The notes under the pieces: model-generated
Database searches by the model: none
Told to the model about the DNA's origin: nothing
What the model saw: only the letters and a program-made list of their open reading frames with translations
NCBI RefSeq assembly: GCF_016802725.1
Contig: NC_052665.1
Coordinates: 434,001-498,000 of the forward strand
Reading direction: 5' to 3'
DNA length: 64,000 bases
Source: Solenopsis invicta
Lineage: Eukaryota > Arthropoda > Insecta > Hymenoptera > Formicidae
Translations under genes and position numbers: made by a program
Shown: positions 1 through 12,595 of the stretch, piece by piece
Numbering within the stretch: the first letter of the stretch is position 1
How the letters are laid out: every line of letters begins with the position of its first letter

Positions 1-364
1 ACTGAATTATTTTAACGCGGCAATAAATAAGTAAAAGATGATCATAAGTACCTTTCAAATGCGATTAATCAAACGACAAATAAAATAGCGCACATGCACA
101 CGTTGCGCTAATGCGCACGTATAGACTATACTACAGGCGCAATAGTGGTTGACGGTCGGGGGACTTGGCCGGAAACTGCGCTTATACACACCGATAACGC
201 GAGCTTGGACAACGCGCGTGTAAATGAGGTGCATACAATCCATGTAATCGCGATTTATAGTTTACGATTTGCGACGCGTTTTCGCACGGCAGAATCATCG
301 ACAGTACAGGGAGTACACATGGAACACAAGGAACGTAAAAAAGAGATCTGATGAATGTTAATGT

Positions 365-418
<54 letters not shown>

Positions 419-1033
419 GTCGCATGTCCAAATGTTTGGCTTTTAACACGAATTCTCCGGATGTGCCGTTGGCACTTTTTCGTTTTTCGGTCTTCTTTCG
501 CATTTCTTTTTCTTGAATATTGACAATTTTTTCTCAACGAAAAGGACTCGAGACAAAACTATACGTATAGATGTTCCTTAAACTCAAGAATAGGCAAGCG
601 CTTTTTACATCACACTTTCCAAAGTTCCTTTACATATTCGGTCACTTATTTTTTAGTGTTTGCATCATCTCACTTGTAAGAGTAATAGCTTTCGCATTTG
701 TCATTATAAAATTGAATATAATTATTACAGACCAAAAAATCAAACGACTTTTGACACGTGTGAATTTAATCGTTGATATATTGAGAGAGTTTGCAAATTT
801 ATTCGTCTTAATCAGTCTTGATAGTTTGCATTTGAACGTTACTGACAAACAACATAAACGATATAGTGTGTTACGTTAGTTTTACACGACGCGACGGCGA
901 CGGCGACGGCGACGGCGACGATGCGGCGCGGCGTACAAGCACAGTGCAGACGTGCAAAGACAGACGACGTTCACCCTTTTGGGAGGTGAAGAGGGAAAGA
1001 AAGAGAGATTATCGAGGGCGAGTGTATACTTAC
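1..1033. other. Probable fuseless intron with simple repeats
   Basis: No coding exon was recognised here. If the 1034-1645 exon belongs to a longer transcript, this is the start of its first intron. It holds a GA dinucleotide run (about 366-416) and a GACGGC hexanucleotide run (about 889-919). Open frames here lack recognisable domains. Confidence 0.5.
366..416. repeat. (GA)n microsatellite
   Basis: About 25 uninterrupted GA units, seen directly. It lies in the putative intron downstream of the fuseless exon. Confidence 0.95.
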
Positions 1034-1645
1034 ATTGACGCGAAACATAGTCTGCACTTGAAAATAACCCGGACACGAGTCGAGAACGAGGGAGAAGGGT
1101 GGCGCGGATACGTTGCGAACCGCACGCATAATGCCAAGCGCGAGGAGACTAACGATGGTCGTAGCAAAGACGGTACTGGGTGTCAGCTCCGTATAGACGT
1201 CCAGGGCCTTCCAGGCACCGCGCCAGGCGTTGACGCAGCAGAAGCCGAACACGCCGGTGTAGAATCGCGAGCCGAGATAATAGGACAGCCGATGCTTATC
1301 CGGATGCAGAATATCGTCCAGGCCGTGCTGCAGGACATTAAAGGCAAATAGACCGGTGAAGCCGATCGTGATCGAAGCAAAACTGCTCAGCATCGGCTCA
1401 TCCGGATAGATGTAGAAATCGCTGAGTTCCCAAGTGCCGCGCCAGTAACCGACCACTGCCGGCGCGGCTACGAGGGCGGAGAATATCGTATCGAGGATCG
1501 TCAAGATGGCATAGTGCAGACGATTCGACGATCCGGTGTCTAGGCTGCCAGTCATCCTGGCACCAGCCGCACGCAGCTCAACCATTCTTACCCAATTCGA
1601 ATCGAATTTAGTAGTCACGCTGCCGCCGCCACCGCCGCTCGTCAT
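1034..1645 (-). CDS. fusl: Fuseless-like multi-pass membrane protein, 5' exon (partial)
   Basis: This 204-codon exon starts MTSGGGGGSV and ends ...FRVN at a GTAAGT donor (phase 0). After a short basic N-terminus it has about four hydrophobic segments and two W-R-G-x-W motifs (YWRGTWEL near residue 66 and AWRGAWKALD near residue 142). This spaced WRG pattern is what I associate with the Fuseless family, known in Drosophila for presynaptic calcium-channel organisation and predicted to have about eight membrane segments. Only half of such a protein is here; no matching exon lies at 1-1033, so the rest must lie beyond the left edge. The start is the first Met of the open frame. A CpG-rich leader with a GAAC tandem repeat lies just upstream. 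Homology is recalled, not searched; function is inferred. Confidence 0.7.
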
Positions 1646-1734
1646 TACGCATCGTTCGCACCCTCGAGAAATTACTATCGTTTCTAGACGTATGAATATT
1701 TTCTACCTTCTGGAAGACGAGCGCGCGAGAGCGA

Positions 1735-1798
1735 GCGAACGAACGAACGAACGAACGAACGAACGAACGAACGAACGAACGAACGAACGAACGAACGA

Positions 1799-1829
<31 letters not shown>

Positions 1830-1852
1830 AGCGAGCGAGCGAGCGAGCGAGT
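1735..1852. repeat. (GAAC)n / (GAGC)n tetranucleotide tandem repeat
   Basis: About 22 GAAC units (to roughly 1826) grade into about six GAGC units. The array starts roughly 90 bp upstream of the ATG of the 1645-1034 fuseless exon, so it probably lies in the 5' leader or promoter of that transcript. A tetranucleotide array keeps several frames open, which explains the Arg/Ser/Phe-rich open frames here; these are not genes. Confidence 0.9.
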
Positions 1853-4800
1853 GCGACTTGAAGTCAACTTGAAGAAACGCGCGGGCGACGACCCTAAGCA
1901 TTTAGGCACGTACGACGCGCGTACGACGTTTCGTTTCTGCTCTCGGCATTCTCTCGGGCATTGTGTATATACGAGTTCGATATAATTTTCATTTAATACG
2001 CGCTTCCTATTCGTCGAGATTAACTTTCGTCGTCAACGTCCACCACGTCCTCGTTCTCGTCCTCGCGTCCTCGTCGTCATCGTCGCCGTCGTCGTGACAT
2101 CGCGAATGAGTCTTCTATCTAGGAAGAATAGTGGCATGCCTTCTCTCGTACACGTCGTCGTAATACTTCCTCATCGAGTTTAAGCAAACTCTTTTGGCAC
2201 TCTGCGAGATAGCGTAAATTCGATTCGTTAACGACGCTCGTCGACGCTCATCTTCTTTCACTGGTGAATTGAAAAAAGTGACTCCCGTCCGTGACTCTCC
2301 TCCAATATTATCCAAATCTCCGGTAGATCTTGCAATCCGATCTTGATCTCCGATCGTTAATCGGTTATCGAAGATAAAGAATGAAAGTGATGTGAAGGAG
2401 CAGTTGGCTCGAGTGTCGTCGCATCTACTGTCTCTGGACCAACAACCCTCCGCGTCGTACGTGCGTCGTCCGCGAGCGCTTAGGGCCGACGAACTCGATC
2501 GAGCAAACTCGATCGACTCGATCGGTCGGGAAGCGGTCGGGAAGTGGTCGAGAAGCGGTCAGGGTGACTACTGACTTGTCTTCGGTACAACCGTTATCTT
2601 TTATTAACCGCTAACCGCTAAACGCGCGGACCAGCACTATCGCATTATCGCGAACAACGTCGTCGCTCGCGCGCGCGGCATATGCTCTCCTTGCCTCCCT
2701 CGTTCTCTTCTACGCCAACCATCTCCCCACCTACGTATGCGTATGCGTTATAATCGCCTCGTTCCATCGTGTATCGTGGTGCTATCACCGATTAGAATGA
2801 TCGGTGGCAGCCGATGACAGCCACGCGCGTTTACTCGCGCGCGAATAGCGAATACCCGATTCCAAGACGATTTGGTAGCAGCGTGCGCTCTGCTTTCAAC
2901 TGATCGAATCGTTGTCGAATCCGATTATCATCGTCCACTTATAATCTCTTTTAGCTTTCGGTGCGCTTTCATGCATTTTTCTCACTCATTTTAGATTCAT
3001 TTCAAAAAAGTTGCGACCTTCGTCACCTTGAAGGTATGTACCTCAACGAACAAGTTTCTTATGTATGTACGTAGTATTTTTCTTATTTCTTTTTTTTCTC
3101 TTCTAAACTGCAGTGTGCATTATGCAAGAAATACTCTGTGATAAGTCAGACGTATAGCACGTACACGATGCGATGCCAAATTATTGTACGTATTGTAATA
3201 CGTTGTTAAGAGCGACAAACGTGAGATCAGTATGCAGCTAAAGAGATCTGAAAAAAAAAAAACGTAAAAATGGTTTATATATACTTATAGCGAGAGTGAA
3301 AAAAATCTTTAGAAAGAGGCATTTCAAACTAAATCAACAGTGATTCCAAACAGTCAACGAGAATCCATTCCATTACAAGAGTAGACTTGTATTAATTTTG
3401 TCATTTGATTACGCGATAGAGATAAAAAAAAGAATGATTTGACTACAATGGCATAATTTTTAGTCACCTTGATGTTATATTTTTCTGGGCAATGTTTCCT
3501 GCCTCCTGCATTCATTTAGCCATTGACGTATATTCATTTATTTAGCCATTGACGCTTTAGCCAAAATCGTCGCTAATCAACGATCCTTTTTGTGTGTCAA
3601 TCAAGCTTGGGTTACAACATCTTGTCACCTTCGTCCTCTAATTCGTCCCAGCGAAACTCGTCAGGGTCAGATGAAGATTCATTGCTATGTCAAAAGTGTC
3701 ATACGGAAGAGAAATATCGAAAATGAAATGAATTATCAAATATTTTGCTCCATCAAAGTTTACCTGAAATTATTTGTCTCTATACTTGCAATTATATCTA
3801 CTATTTTCTAAAAAAGCTTTGTAATATATAATGTATGCGTGCCTTTTACTCATAAACACACACACACACGCACACGCGCACACACACACATGCACGCACG
3901 CACGCACGCATATCGCGATTTTAAAAACCTCTCAATAAATTAATCCATTGAGACTGTATAATGAGTCTGACTCACCACACACATGTATATGTGTGTCCAA
4001 ATATGAAAATTATCAATTAGATTAGTTGTAACTTTCTGTGATGCAATGGATAGTTTCAGAAAATAATTTAGTTAATAAATTATTCACTTATTTGTTAAAA
4101 ATTATATATTAAATATTGATATTTATAGTTCTTAAATTAAAGAATACTATATCGTATGAAAAGCTATGCATGTTTAGATTGAATCCTTGTAAAACATTCT
4201 GGAATTAAATTGTATCAATCTCAATAGCTTAATAACACATACGTAAAAACGATAGCAACATATTAATGATGAAGCTATATATAGTTAAGTATTTGCATTT
4301 ATTTCGGACATTGTTTAGTGGATGTATGAAATTTTTATGTCTCTCTCTCTCTCTCTCTCTCTTTCTCGCGCGCGCACCAGAAAACTAGTATATAAATAAT
4401 ATTTGAAATTGGATTACTTTTCTCTTTCCTTGTTATATTTAACAATGATAGTATGGTAATTGGTCAACGGGAATTTTGGATAAAGAAGCAGTCGTGTGTC
4501 TAAATTTCGCAGATAAAATCATTACTTACGTGTCAAATACGACGCGATTGTTACAAACGATATAATTTGTGTCAAATACGAAGAAAAAACGGATAGCGTT
4601 TCTTTTGTAGATAAGAAACATACGCGTTGATTCGCGTTTGTATGGAATCGCAATGCCTGCGTATCATTCTATTATCAATAGACGATAATCGGTAAGAGCG
4701 TTTCGTAAACTTCCGGGGAAAACCAACGCAACACCGTTTTGATCTTTCTATTTGCAAAGTAGCAAGACCTGCTCTCGGCTATATCGCGTTTCTTTGCAGT

Positions 4801-6094
4801 TTTTTTTCCAATCATTTTACAACATTCTTTATACATGAAAAAAAAAATTAGTATCGAATCAACAATTTATTGTTTCATATTTAAGCAAAAAGATTTTATA
4901 TTGTTGCTTATATGTGAAACAATGAATTGTTAATTTTGTTCTGTGTAGGTGAAAAATAATCTTTAAGAAATATCCAACAAATTTTATCGATTATTTTACC
5001 TGATTTAAAATTTTAAAATACACAATGAGAAGAAAACAAACGACTTAGCGATTCGGAATTAAATTACTTCGAAAAAAATATATTCCTCGCGCATTATGGA
5101 ATAAAATCAAAGTAAATATACGTATATAGAATATGTTTGCGCAATTATTGAGCGAACTATGATTTTATCAGTCTAATACGCGATAGCTACACAAAAATTC
5201 GATAAGGCGCTCCTTCGAATCTTCCTCAGCTTCGTTATTCGAGACAACTCTTGTGATAACGTTTAAAAAAAAATTCTCTTTTACAACCTACAGAAAACAA
5301 ATAGGTAATCCAATAGCTACTCTCATCACATCGTCGTCGTATGTAAAGACGGCTTCGTCGAATTAAAGCGACACAAGCAAATTTACACACAGATCAACAG
5401 TTGCAGATTGCGATCGAGAAAGCGCACGCGGAAATATGAGTATTTTTTTCCGCATGTAAGTTGGTTAATCAAAATAACAAACTTTAAATTAGACAATTGT
5501 GTACATGTATCGTGTACCGCTCCGTGTACCGTACAATTGTTAAACACCATTTGGCAATTGAGTACAGGGTCGGCTCGACACGGCGCGGCGCGGTACGGTG
5601 GTGACTCTTCAGACGCCATGGCTATCAGAGAAGAAGAAAAAAAAGAAAAAGAAGCGAGAGACTGTCGCAAAGAGCGCGCACGACTGACGATTGTCGAAGC
5701 GATATCGAAGAAATTAAGAATCGTATAAGACTCTAAAGCCAAGAAAAAGTGAAGATTCGAAATGGAAAGATTCTAAGACTCGGTAAAAAGATTTACGATT
5801 GCGGAAAATGAGGAGTAGCATCCGACTTTCACAAATTCACGAGGTTCAATATTTGTATTCGCGCGTTTTTAATCACGTTAATCACACATACGTCGCGACG
5901 CTTACGTCAATTATATTGCAAGTGTCGGCGTACTCGACGAGCAGCTCAACTACCTAATTTAATCGTATATTGGCCTCTTTTCGCGCTTATATAATTGCAA
6001 TTATATATATAAATGTTATCCTTGAAATATGACCTGTGATGATGTATATCTTATCAAAGACAAGAGACTAGATTGTTGAATGTTTAACACTTAC
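1853..6094. other. Non-coding gap between the two fuseless modules
   Basis: The first kilobase is CpG-rich, with CGT/GTC-rich stretches (about 2030-2100), typical of a promoter and leader for the 1645 start. The rest is AT-rich, with a CA/GCAC microsatellite (about 3856-3910), a CT run (about 4340-4375) and a small GC-rich patch near 5570-5600 containing a 36-codon charged frame (5618-5728, plus) that I do not trust. No membrane exon with a WRG motif was found on the minus strand. If the second module splices to shared 3' exons, this whole stretch is intron. Confidence 0.5.
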
Positions 6095-9000
6095 CACGTT
6101 ATATCTGGTAGGAAATTGAAAAACGCAACTCGGCGTGTCGATGAAAATTATCAATGGGGTGGCTATCAAGTTTCGAACGGAACGTAGAATCGCCAAACAC
6201 GTCAGTAGCGAACATGTCAAAGACGTCGTTATCCTATAGGAAGATATCGCGACAATTAATAAACATAATTGATGCATAAGTAGCTCCGCTGTAAAAAAAA
6301 AAAATATTTCGCTGTCGAATCGAATGTCGAAATCTCTACACGTCTCTACTTCGACAGCTGTTGGCGCGTGATCATTAATGTAACGTAAAATTGCGATTAT
6401 ATCGAAACAATGAATAACGAGTGTCACCGCTCACGGTCATTTGCACTTACCACATGTGCGTAAATAGATAATTATCAATGATGATCCAACCACCGCGCCA
6501 ATGCGCGATACATGCCACTCCAAAAGTATAAGTGTACAGGACTCGTAACGCTCGATAAGGCAGTCGTTTTCGCCAACTCAATTTCGCCCACTTCTTCATG
6601 AAGACGTTGTGAAATTGATCTTTGAAAATGGTGTATGCCGCGTGCAAAGCTGCACCGAATGTAAAACAAAACCAGCTGGGAAACCTGTTAACAAAGTATT
6701 ATATTGTATGTACATTCTCGATCCCAAAAAAATGCATGCTACGGAAAACTACTGAGGACAATATTTAATTTTGCCACATCTGCAAATTGAAAAATAATAT
6801 ATAAATTCTCGAATCTCGCGATTATCCTGCAGCGAATCATCGAAATTACTGGAATTGATCGTATCTTTCGGATCTACGACTCTCGTTAGTTAACTGTTGG
6901 CATTAGTTAAGTGTTGACCATGCAGGAGTATAACGTAAAGCTCATTGATTCACGTTGGTTGGTGCTGTGTATCGATCGACTCTCGATGGATCCATTATTA
7001 AAACAATGTTTTAATTTTTTTTCTCTTCATACAAGTACATCGAATATTCCGATTAGACGAGCAAAGTGTTCTATCACCTAATTGCTAACGACACTAAAAA
7101 TTCCAACTGTAAACTACAAGTACAACGTACGAAAAATTCACGGTAAAATTTCCATACGTTGTATATAAATCGTAAATGAAATATGTAAACTAACAGCGTT
7201 TTTCACTGGACGGCACTCAGTGCGTTTTGCACTAAAACCAAAACTGTCTATTGGAGTTCGTGCCAAATATCCACATTTAATGCGCACTGAGTGCGCACCA
7301 GTTCAGCCAGTGAAATACGCTACAAGATCTGACGCTCGGCGCTAACTTTACCTGCGTAAATAGAAACTTATTAAATCTAAATGTCTCATTGATATGTAAT
7401 TCGCGCGTAATCATTAATTTCACTTTTAATATTGAATCACTTGAATAATTTTCCAATTTTGAACAAGAGTTAAAATTTTAATGGATTAATCTTTAAAGCT
7501 ATTTCTATAATAGTTTATAAAAAAATACTTGTTTAAACACAAACAAAGTGTTTCTTACAGAGATATTTTTAGATGCTGAAAACGATGCCGTAATTCAATT
7601 TTCACCAGCATGTCAAGTTTCAGAAATAACTGACTTGTTTAATTTGCAAAAAATTTTTGCTTTTCTACGATATTTGAAATTTTTTATAAAAAAAGATCAT
7701 TTTTAAATTCTGATCAGAAATCATAAATGTATTGTTCATTCCGTATAAGATGCATTTTTTGCGGTATCTTACTTTTTAATCATGATATGAAGGATTTAAT
7801 ATGATATAGAATTTTGCTGAGATAGCAAAAGTATTCTATTTATGATAAAGTCATCAAAGTTCTTGTATAATACTTACAATATTCATAGTTTAGAGTTACA
7901 CACATACATAGTGTAATTTATCCTGATAAATCCTGCAGATGATTCCACTAAATGTATATTTATATATAGGGTATCTTATTTCAATTGTCCACTACAAATT
8001 TTTTGAAATAAATGCATTTTTGAAAAAAGTTGTATGATCTAAATATTCTAAATAAAGGCCAAATAAATGATAAAAAAATTATTCCCTTCTTACTGCGGCT
8101 CGAGCCACCGATCGTGCGTGTAATGCGACGCAACCTCAGAAGTAGTTCCCATGCAGTTTTAATCTTTCATAGCGTGGCTAAAGATATCGAAATAAGAAAA
8201 TTACATTTTATAGATGCACAATACATTCGTGACATCTGATGAAAATTTTAAGATAACGTCTTAATCTTTTCTACAAAAAAATTTCAAATATCGCAAGAGA
8301 GCGATATTATTTTTTACACGTTAAAACTCAATTATAATTAATATTTTGGAAACCTGACGCCGACGTACAGGTAAAATTTATTATTTGCGGCATCCTGTGT
8401 TTAGCAGCCAAAAATCTAAAACAAACACCTTGTACATGATTTAAAATGATTTTTGAACGTAAACTAATGTAATCGTCATCGAAAAGTCTACCTCTAATAA
8501 AGTCAACCTGTCACACTGATCTCGTCATTATTCCAATTGACTCTATTACTTTTTGTTACTCACAATTCCGCGCGACGATCCATGCTTGTCCATACACCTC
8601 TCCAAAAGCCGATTGCTAAAGGACCAACGATGCACATGGAGATGAATGTATCGAGTAAAGAAAACACTCGTTTCTTGTTGCTTCTCGATCGTTTTGAATC
8701 TTCCGATGATCCTTTTGTCGATTTAAACACATGATGACCCAAGATCTCCAAATGGCCGAGCTTTCCACAACATATGCAGTACGATTTTTCTTCCTACGAT
8801 CCCGTTGTTGTGAAATTAATTATAAAGATGATCAGGTGACGGATTTCGGATGTAGATACGATAGCATTACGATTATATAATAATTTATAATAATCGCAAA
8901 TTCGTCCAGTGTCCCAAAAGTTTCTAGAAATCTATCAAAACTGAAAACTTGAATACAAGTTGAAAATTGAAGTAAAAAATTTAACTTTGGAAATATTAGA

Positions 9001-9510
9001 TTCGACACATTGAAATAATTATAATGCACGTATTATGAGTTATATCCTGTGTGTAAGTGTGTGAATAATGTATACATTATTATACATATATTTGATCCAC
9101 AGCAGAAATAATCCTTTGGAGAATACGTGTGTAAATGTATTTCAGCCTCATCTGGTTCAGATCAACGAATGTCGGGCAAATGAAAAGGAAAGAAATTTTA
9201 CCTTGTATGAGTTATTTCGCGTTTCCTTATCGATAATCGATATCATCTTATCGTTCTCAGCACATTCGTCATTTTCTTCAATTTCCACATTTCCAAGCGT
9301 ACACACGGAAAGATGGTAGTTTTCATCCTTATCAGTAGATGTTGACACGCTGTCATGTTTAGCGACGTTTGGACGTTTTTCTTGCGATATTACCGGCGTT
9401 TGTATACGGCTGTTTGAATGATGATCGACCATCTCAGCCACCGAATTTTCTACAAACTCTTTATGGTCGGATAACGAATGCGTAACGTTTAATTCCGTAT
9501 CACAGGACAT
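6095..9510 (-). CDS. Second fuseless-like 5' module, four exons (partial)
   Basis: Exons 9202-9510, 8564-8793, 6451-6684 and 6095-6233 join in consistent phase. The first exon (103 codons from MSCDTELNVT) is acidic and Ser/Thr-rich, probably cytosolic. The second opens with a cysteine cluster (SYCICCGKLGH) and then a membrane segment ending GFWRGVW. The third carries a membrane segment ending AHWRGGWIIIDNYLF. The fourth (TCSLLTCLAILRSVRNLIAT...) matches the end of the 1034-1645 exon (RAVRNVSAP...) and stops at a GTAAGT donor, also in phase 0. Both modules therefore encode the same half of a Fuseless-type protein and end at the same place. No third or fourth WRG exon was found between 1646 and 6094. 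This is either a diverged tandem paralogue with a lost or distant 3' half, or an alternative 5' half spliced to shared exons beyond the left edge. Confidence 0.6.
7195..7321. mobile_element. Hairpin MITE, 127 bp
   Basis: The ends are inverted repeats: AGCGTTTTTCACTGG on the left and CCAGTGAAATACGCT on the right. An inner pair CACTCAGTGCG / CGCACTGAGTG continues the stem. There is no coding capacity. It lies in the intron between the second and third exons of the second fuseless module. Superfamily is unassigned. Confidence 0.75.
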
Positions 9511-12500
9511 ATTTATTCTTTCGTATGGAAAGAAATTTGGAAGAGAAAAACTTTTTCGTTTCTAATCACACGACACGCAACACACATGCGACTGCAATTT
9601 CAACACGAAATCGATACGATACACACTGTATACACATAATACGAATGGAAATAGAGCGATCGTTTTTTATCGCGCGATTAAACGCCGCTGTTCCTTAAAT
9701 GAAAAGCGAGTATGAAGCCTGGCGACTTGCATGTCGCGTTATCCACTTGCACGTACTACATAGTACACATGTATACACATTCTCTAATATATCTAACAAA
9801 TAAAATACGCAACACCTCTGCGAGTCAATCCTGCGGCCGCCGCGCCGCCGCATTCCATCCTACGTGTTGTCCACCACGCAATTCATTCTTTTAATGTAAA
9901 ACTAATTATGATACACGTAATACTTGTGTTGCTGTTTGATTTCTTTTTCGGATTTCATGTCAATTTTGCACCTCTCGTTGCGCATCACTACAAATCACCA
10001 TTCTCGATAACGAGAGCAAGCAGCAGAGGTATCTTTCAGCTTCTTTTCTTTCAGCGACATTTTTTTTTTTTTTTTTTTTTTTAAGACTTGTACAAATCTA
10101 AATTTTGAAGATACAAAGCGCAATATTCTTACTTCTCCAAACTCTGAGGATTTCTCATCTGCTTATATCGAAGCACAATTCGCAGATCCAATTATATCCA
10201 TATAACAAGTGGTAAGTAAATGATACTTGGATAATAATCACGCGCGCGCGGCGATTTGCTTTGGCGCAACATCATCACACGTGTGTAGTATGTACCTATA
10301 TGTACTGTTCCATTATCATCCAAGTGCTGTTTAAACTTCAAACACGCGTTTGCGCACATCAGACCAAAAAAATATAATTCCATATTCAAGGTAACGTAAT
10401 CAGCGATAAAAGAAAATTGAGATTTGGCAGTTATGTAAAATATACGTAAGATCAAATGATTCGCAAAAAAATTAATGTATTCTTCCGTTGAATCCTATCA
10501 TAACCGTCTGTGAGTTACGAAAATAAGTATATAAACAAATGCAAAATTGCGAAACAAAATTGTATATTTAGAAACCTTGATGACGACGTTTCAGTTAATT
10601 ATACACATTTCATTTCACTCACAGAAAAAAAACTAAATAATAAAATTAAATGTATCGCATAAAATCACATGAAAAATGAACTTATTTCATTATTGTCAAA
10701 CTCATTTTTCAAGATGCTAATAGAGACAATCTAGCGATGTTTTTCTTTATTTTGCGCATTACCACAGCGATACTGTAATACTTAACTAGAAATAATAAGC
10801 TCTTCTCTGTAATAACTATTTTAACTGAAGCTGGTTTGAAAACATTTTATTGTGAATTTTACAAAGTAATAGATAAAACGCTCTATAAACTTGTATTGCA
10901 TTATTTTATATTTTTCACAGACCAGAAAAAAATGTAAAATTAAAATTTAACGTATCAAGTTCATAGGCCATCGATAAAATATCCAAATTTCTAGGCCGTC
11001 TCGTTATTGATTGGTTAATCTATTGATATATATATATACAGGATGATTATTAATGACTGTTCCCACTTTTTACCATAGGAGCACGCATTTGTAATTTCTA
11101 ATATAATATGTTAGAAATACGTATCCGTCGGTAAATCATGCTCCTGTGGTAAAACATGGAAATAGTCATTAATAATCACCCTGTATATATATACACAGGA
11201 TGTTCATTAATGATTATCCCCATGTTTTACCATAGGAGCACGCATTCATTATTTCTAATATAATAATATGCTAGAAATACATATCCGTCGGTAAATATTG
11301 CTCCTATGACAAAAAATGCGTACAATCATTAATGAACACCCTGTATATATATTCATTTACGTCATGAAATGTATATACTATATAAAATATTTCATAAAGT
11401 TGTTTGTTTCAAACTTGACAAGCGTATACCTAGTTTACAATAGTTTCTCTCCTATTTGTATCTTTCAAATCTGATTTATATTATGATTTATCTGAGTTTT
11501 TTATTTTGCAAACTTTCGCACAAAATTCTTTTTTTTTGCTCTTTCAGTACGCTGTTCAAGTTTGATGCAAGTCTTGTAAGAGAATCTCCTTTATATATAT
11601 ATGTAAGTAGGAGACTGCAAGAGAAATGTAATGTTATTTACAATTTACATCTCTCACGCACTTATATTTGTATGCAATTATTGAAATACTTGCCAAGAGG
11701 TGGAGAACATTGCGAATAAAATTCATTTAAAAATTTAAAATGACAAAGAGAATCAGTCAAGTCGTTATGTATATATATGACTTTGTTGTCAATATTAACC
11801 TACTTATTCGTTTTACATTAAAATTATAATCATAATTTAGTGGTATTTCGACAAAAATGTGCCTCTTTTTTAAGAAACTTGCCTTTTTCAGCAATGTGCG
11901 TTTATCAAGTGTCAGTTTGAAATGGAAATACTAATCGAACCTTCCGATTTTCAGGAAAAAATTTGAAAATTTCTTACCAACTACTCGTTACATCAAATTC
12001 TTCAATGCTACAAAAAGTTGTGATTACTTCGTATATATTAAGATTTCGTATTTTCGTATAATAAATAACAATGACGTATAATATGCACAATATAGAAGAT
12101 AGATGATGTGATTATTTTGAGATATACGCGCTCTGTATGCCCTGTGTAAATTATAACAAAAAATTTCAAGTATACACACACCTTCCCCCCTTCTATATTG
12201 CGCGCCATCTTACTTTGCGTTTTGTTCTTTTTAACAATACCACCAACAAACTTGGCTTGAAATTAGTGCCTTAGTACAAAGCAGGCCACCGAGTTTTCTT
12301 ACTGATATTTATATACAATCACGTCCGCACATAAGGCGATTTCGAATATAATAACTGAACATGTGATCTTGACTTTTAATGTTATATCTGTTATATATTA
12401 AATATTACGCGTTATGTATAATTAAAATTTATCACATAAGAAATATGCAAATCGAACTTTATAATCGTACAAATTGTCCGTTACGTTTTATCTGTAATAT

Positions 12501-12595
12501 TGTAACTAGAACTTTCCATTATACTGCTTTTATTTTAATCACTATTATCCTACTTACCTAAAAATCTTTACGTTTCTCTATTCTATCCCTACGAA
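9511..12595. other. Intergenic region between fuseless module 2 and the START-domain gene
   Basis: Contains a GC-rich patch (about 9825-9865) upstream of the 9510 start, a poly-T run (about 10061-10082), a tandem pair of MITEs (11039-11343) and AT-rich sequence. No supported gene was found; short open frames on both strands lack homology I recognise or sensible splice partners. Confidence 0.55.
11039..11343. mobile_element. Tandem pair of ~147 bp palindromic MITEs
   Basis: Two copies sit head to tail (11039-11183 and 11195-11343), separated by a short TA-rich spacer. Each starts ACAGGATG, ends CACCCTGT and folds back on itself: an arm containing TTTACCATAGGAGCA is mirrored by one containing TGCTCCTATG or TGCTCCTGTGG. 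The copies differ by scattered substitutions and small indels, so they are not a fresh duplication. TATATA flanks both, suggesting preference for TA-rich targets. Confidence 0.8.

Noticed and set aside
866..1351. 161-codon plus-strand open frame
   Set aside because: It lies mostly opposite the fuseless exon and begins in a hexanucleotide repeat; no domain is visible, so it is an antisense shadow.
1536..1985. Open frames rich in NERT, RSFV or ARS repeats on both strands
   Set aside because: They are created by the GAAC/GAGC tetranucleotide array, which keeps frames open by chance.
5383..5742. About 110-codon frames on both strands around a GC-rich patch
   Set aside because: No recognisable domain, no membrane WRG motif, and the plus-strand frame from 5618 is only 36 charged codons.
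10192..10455. Minus-strand frame with hydrophobic text, considered as another fuseless exon
   Set aside because: No WRG motif, no plausible splice sites, and it lies upstream of the module's first exon.
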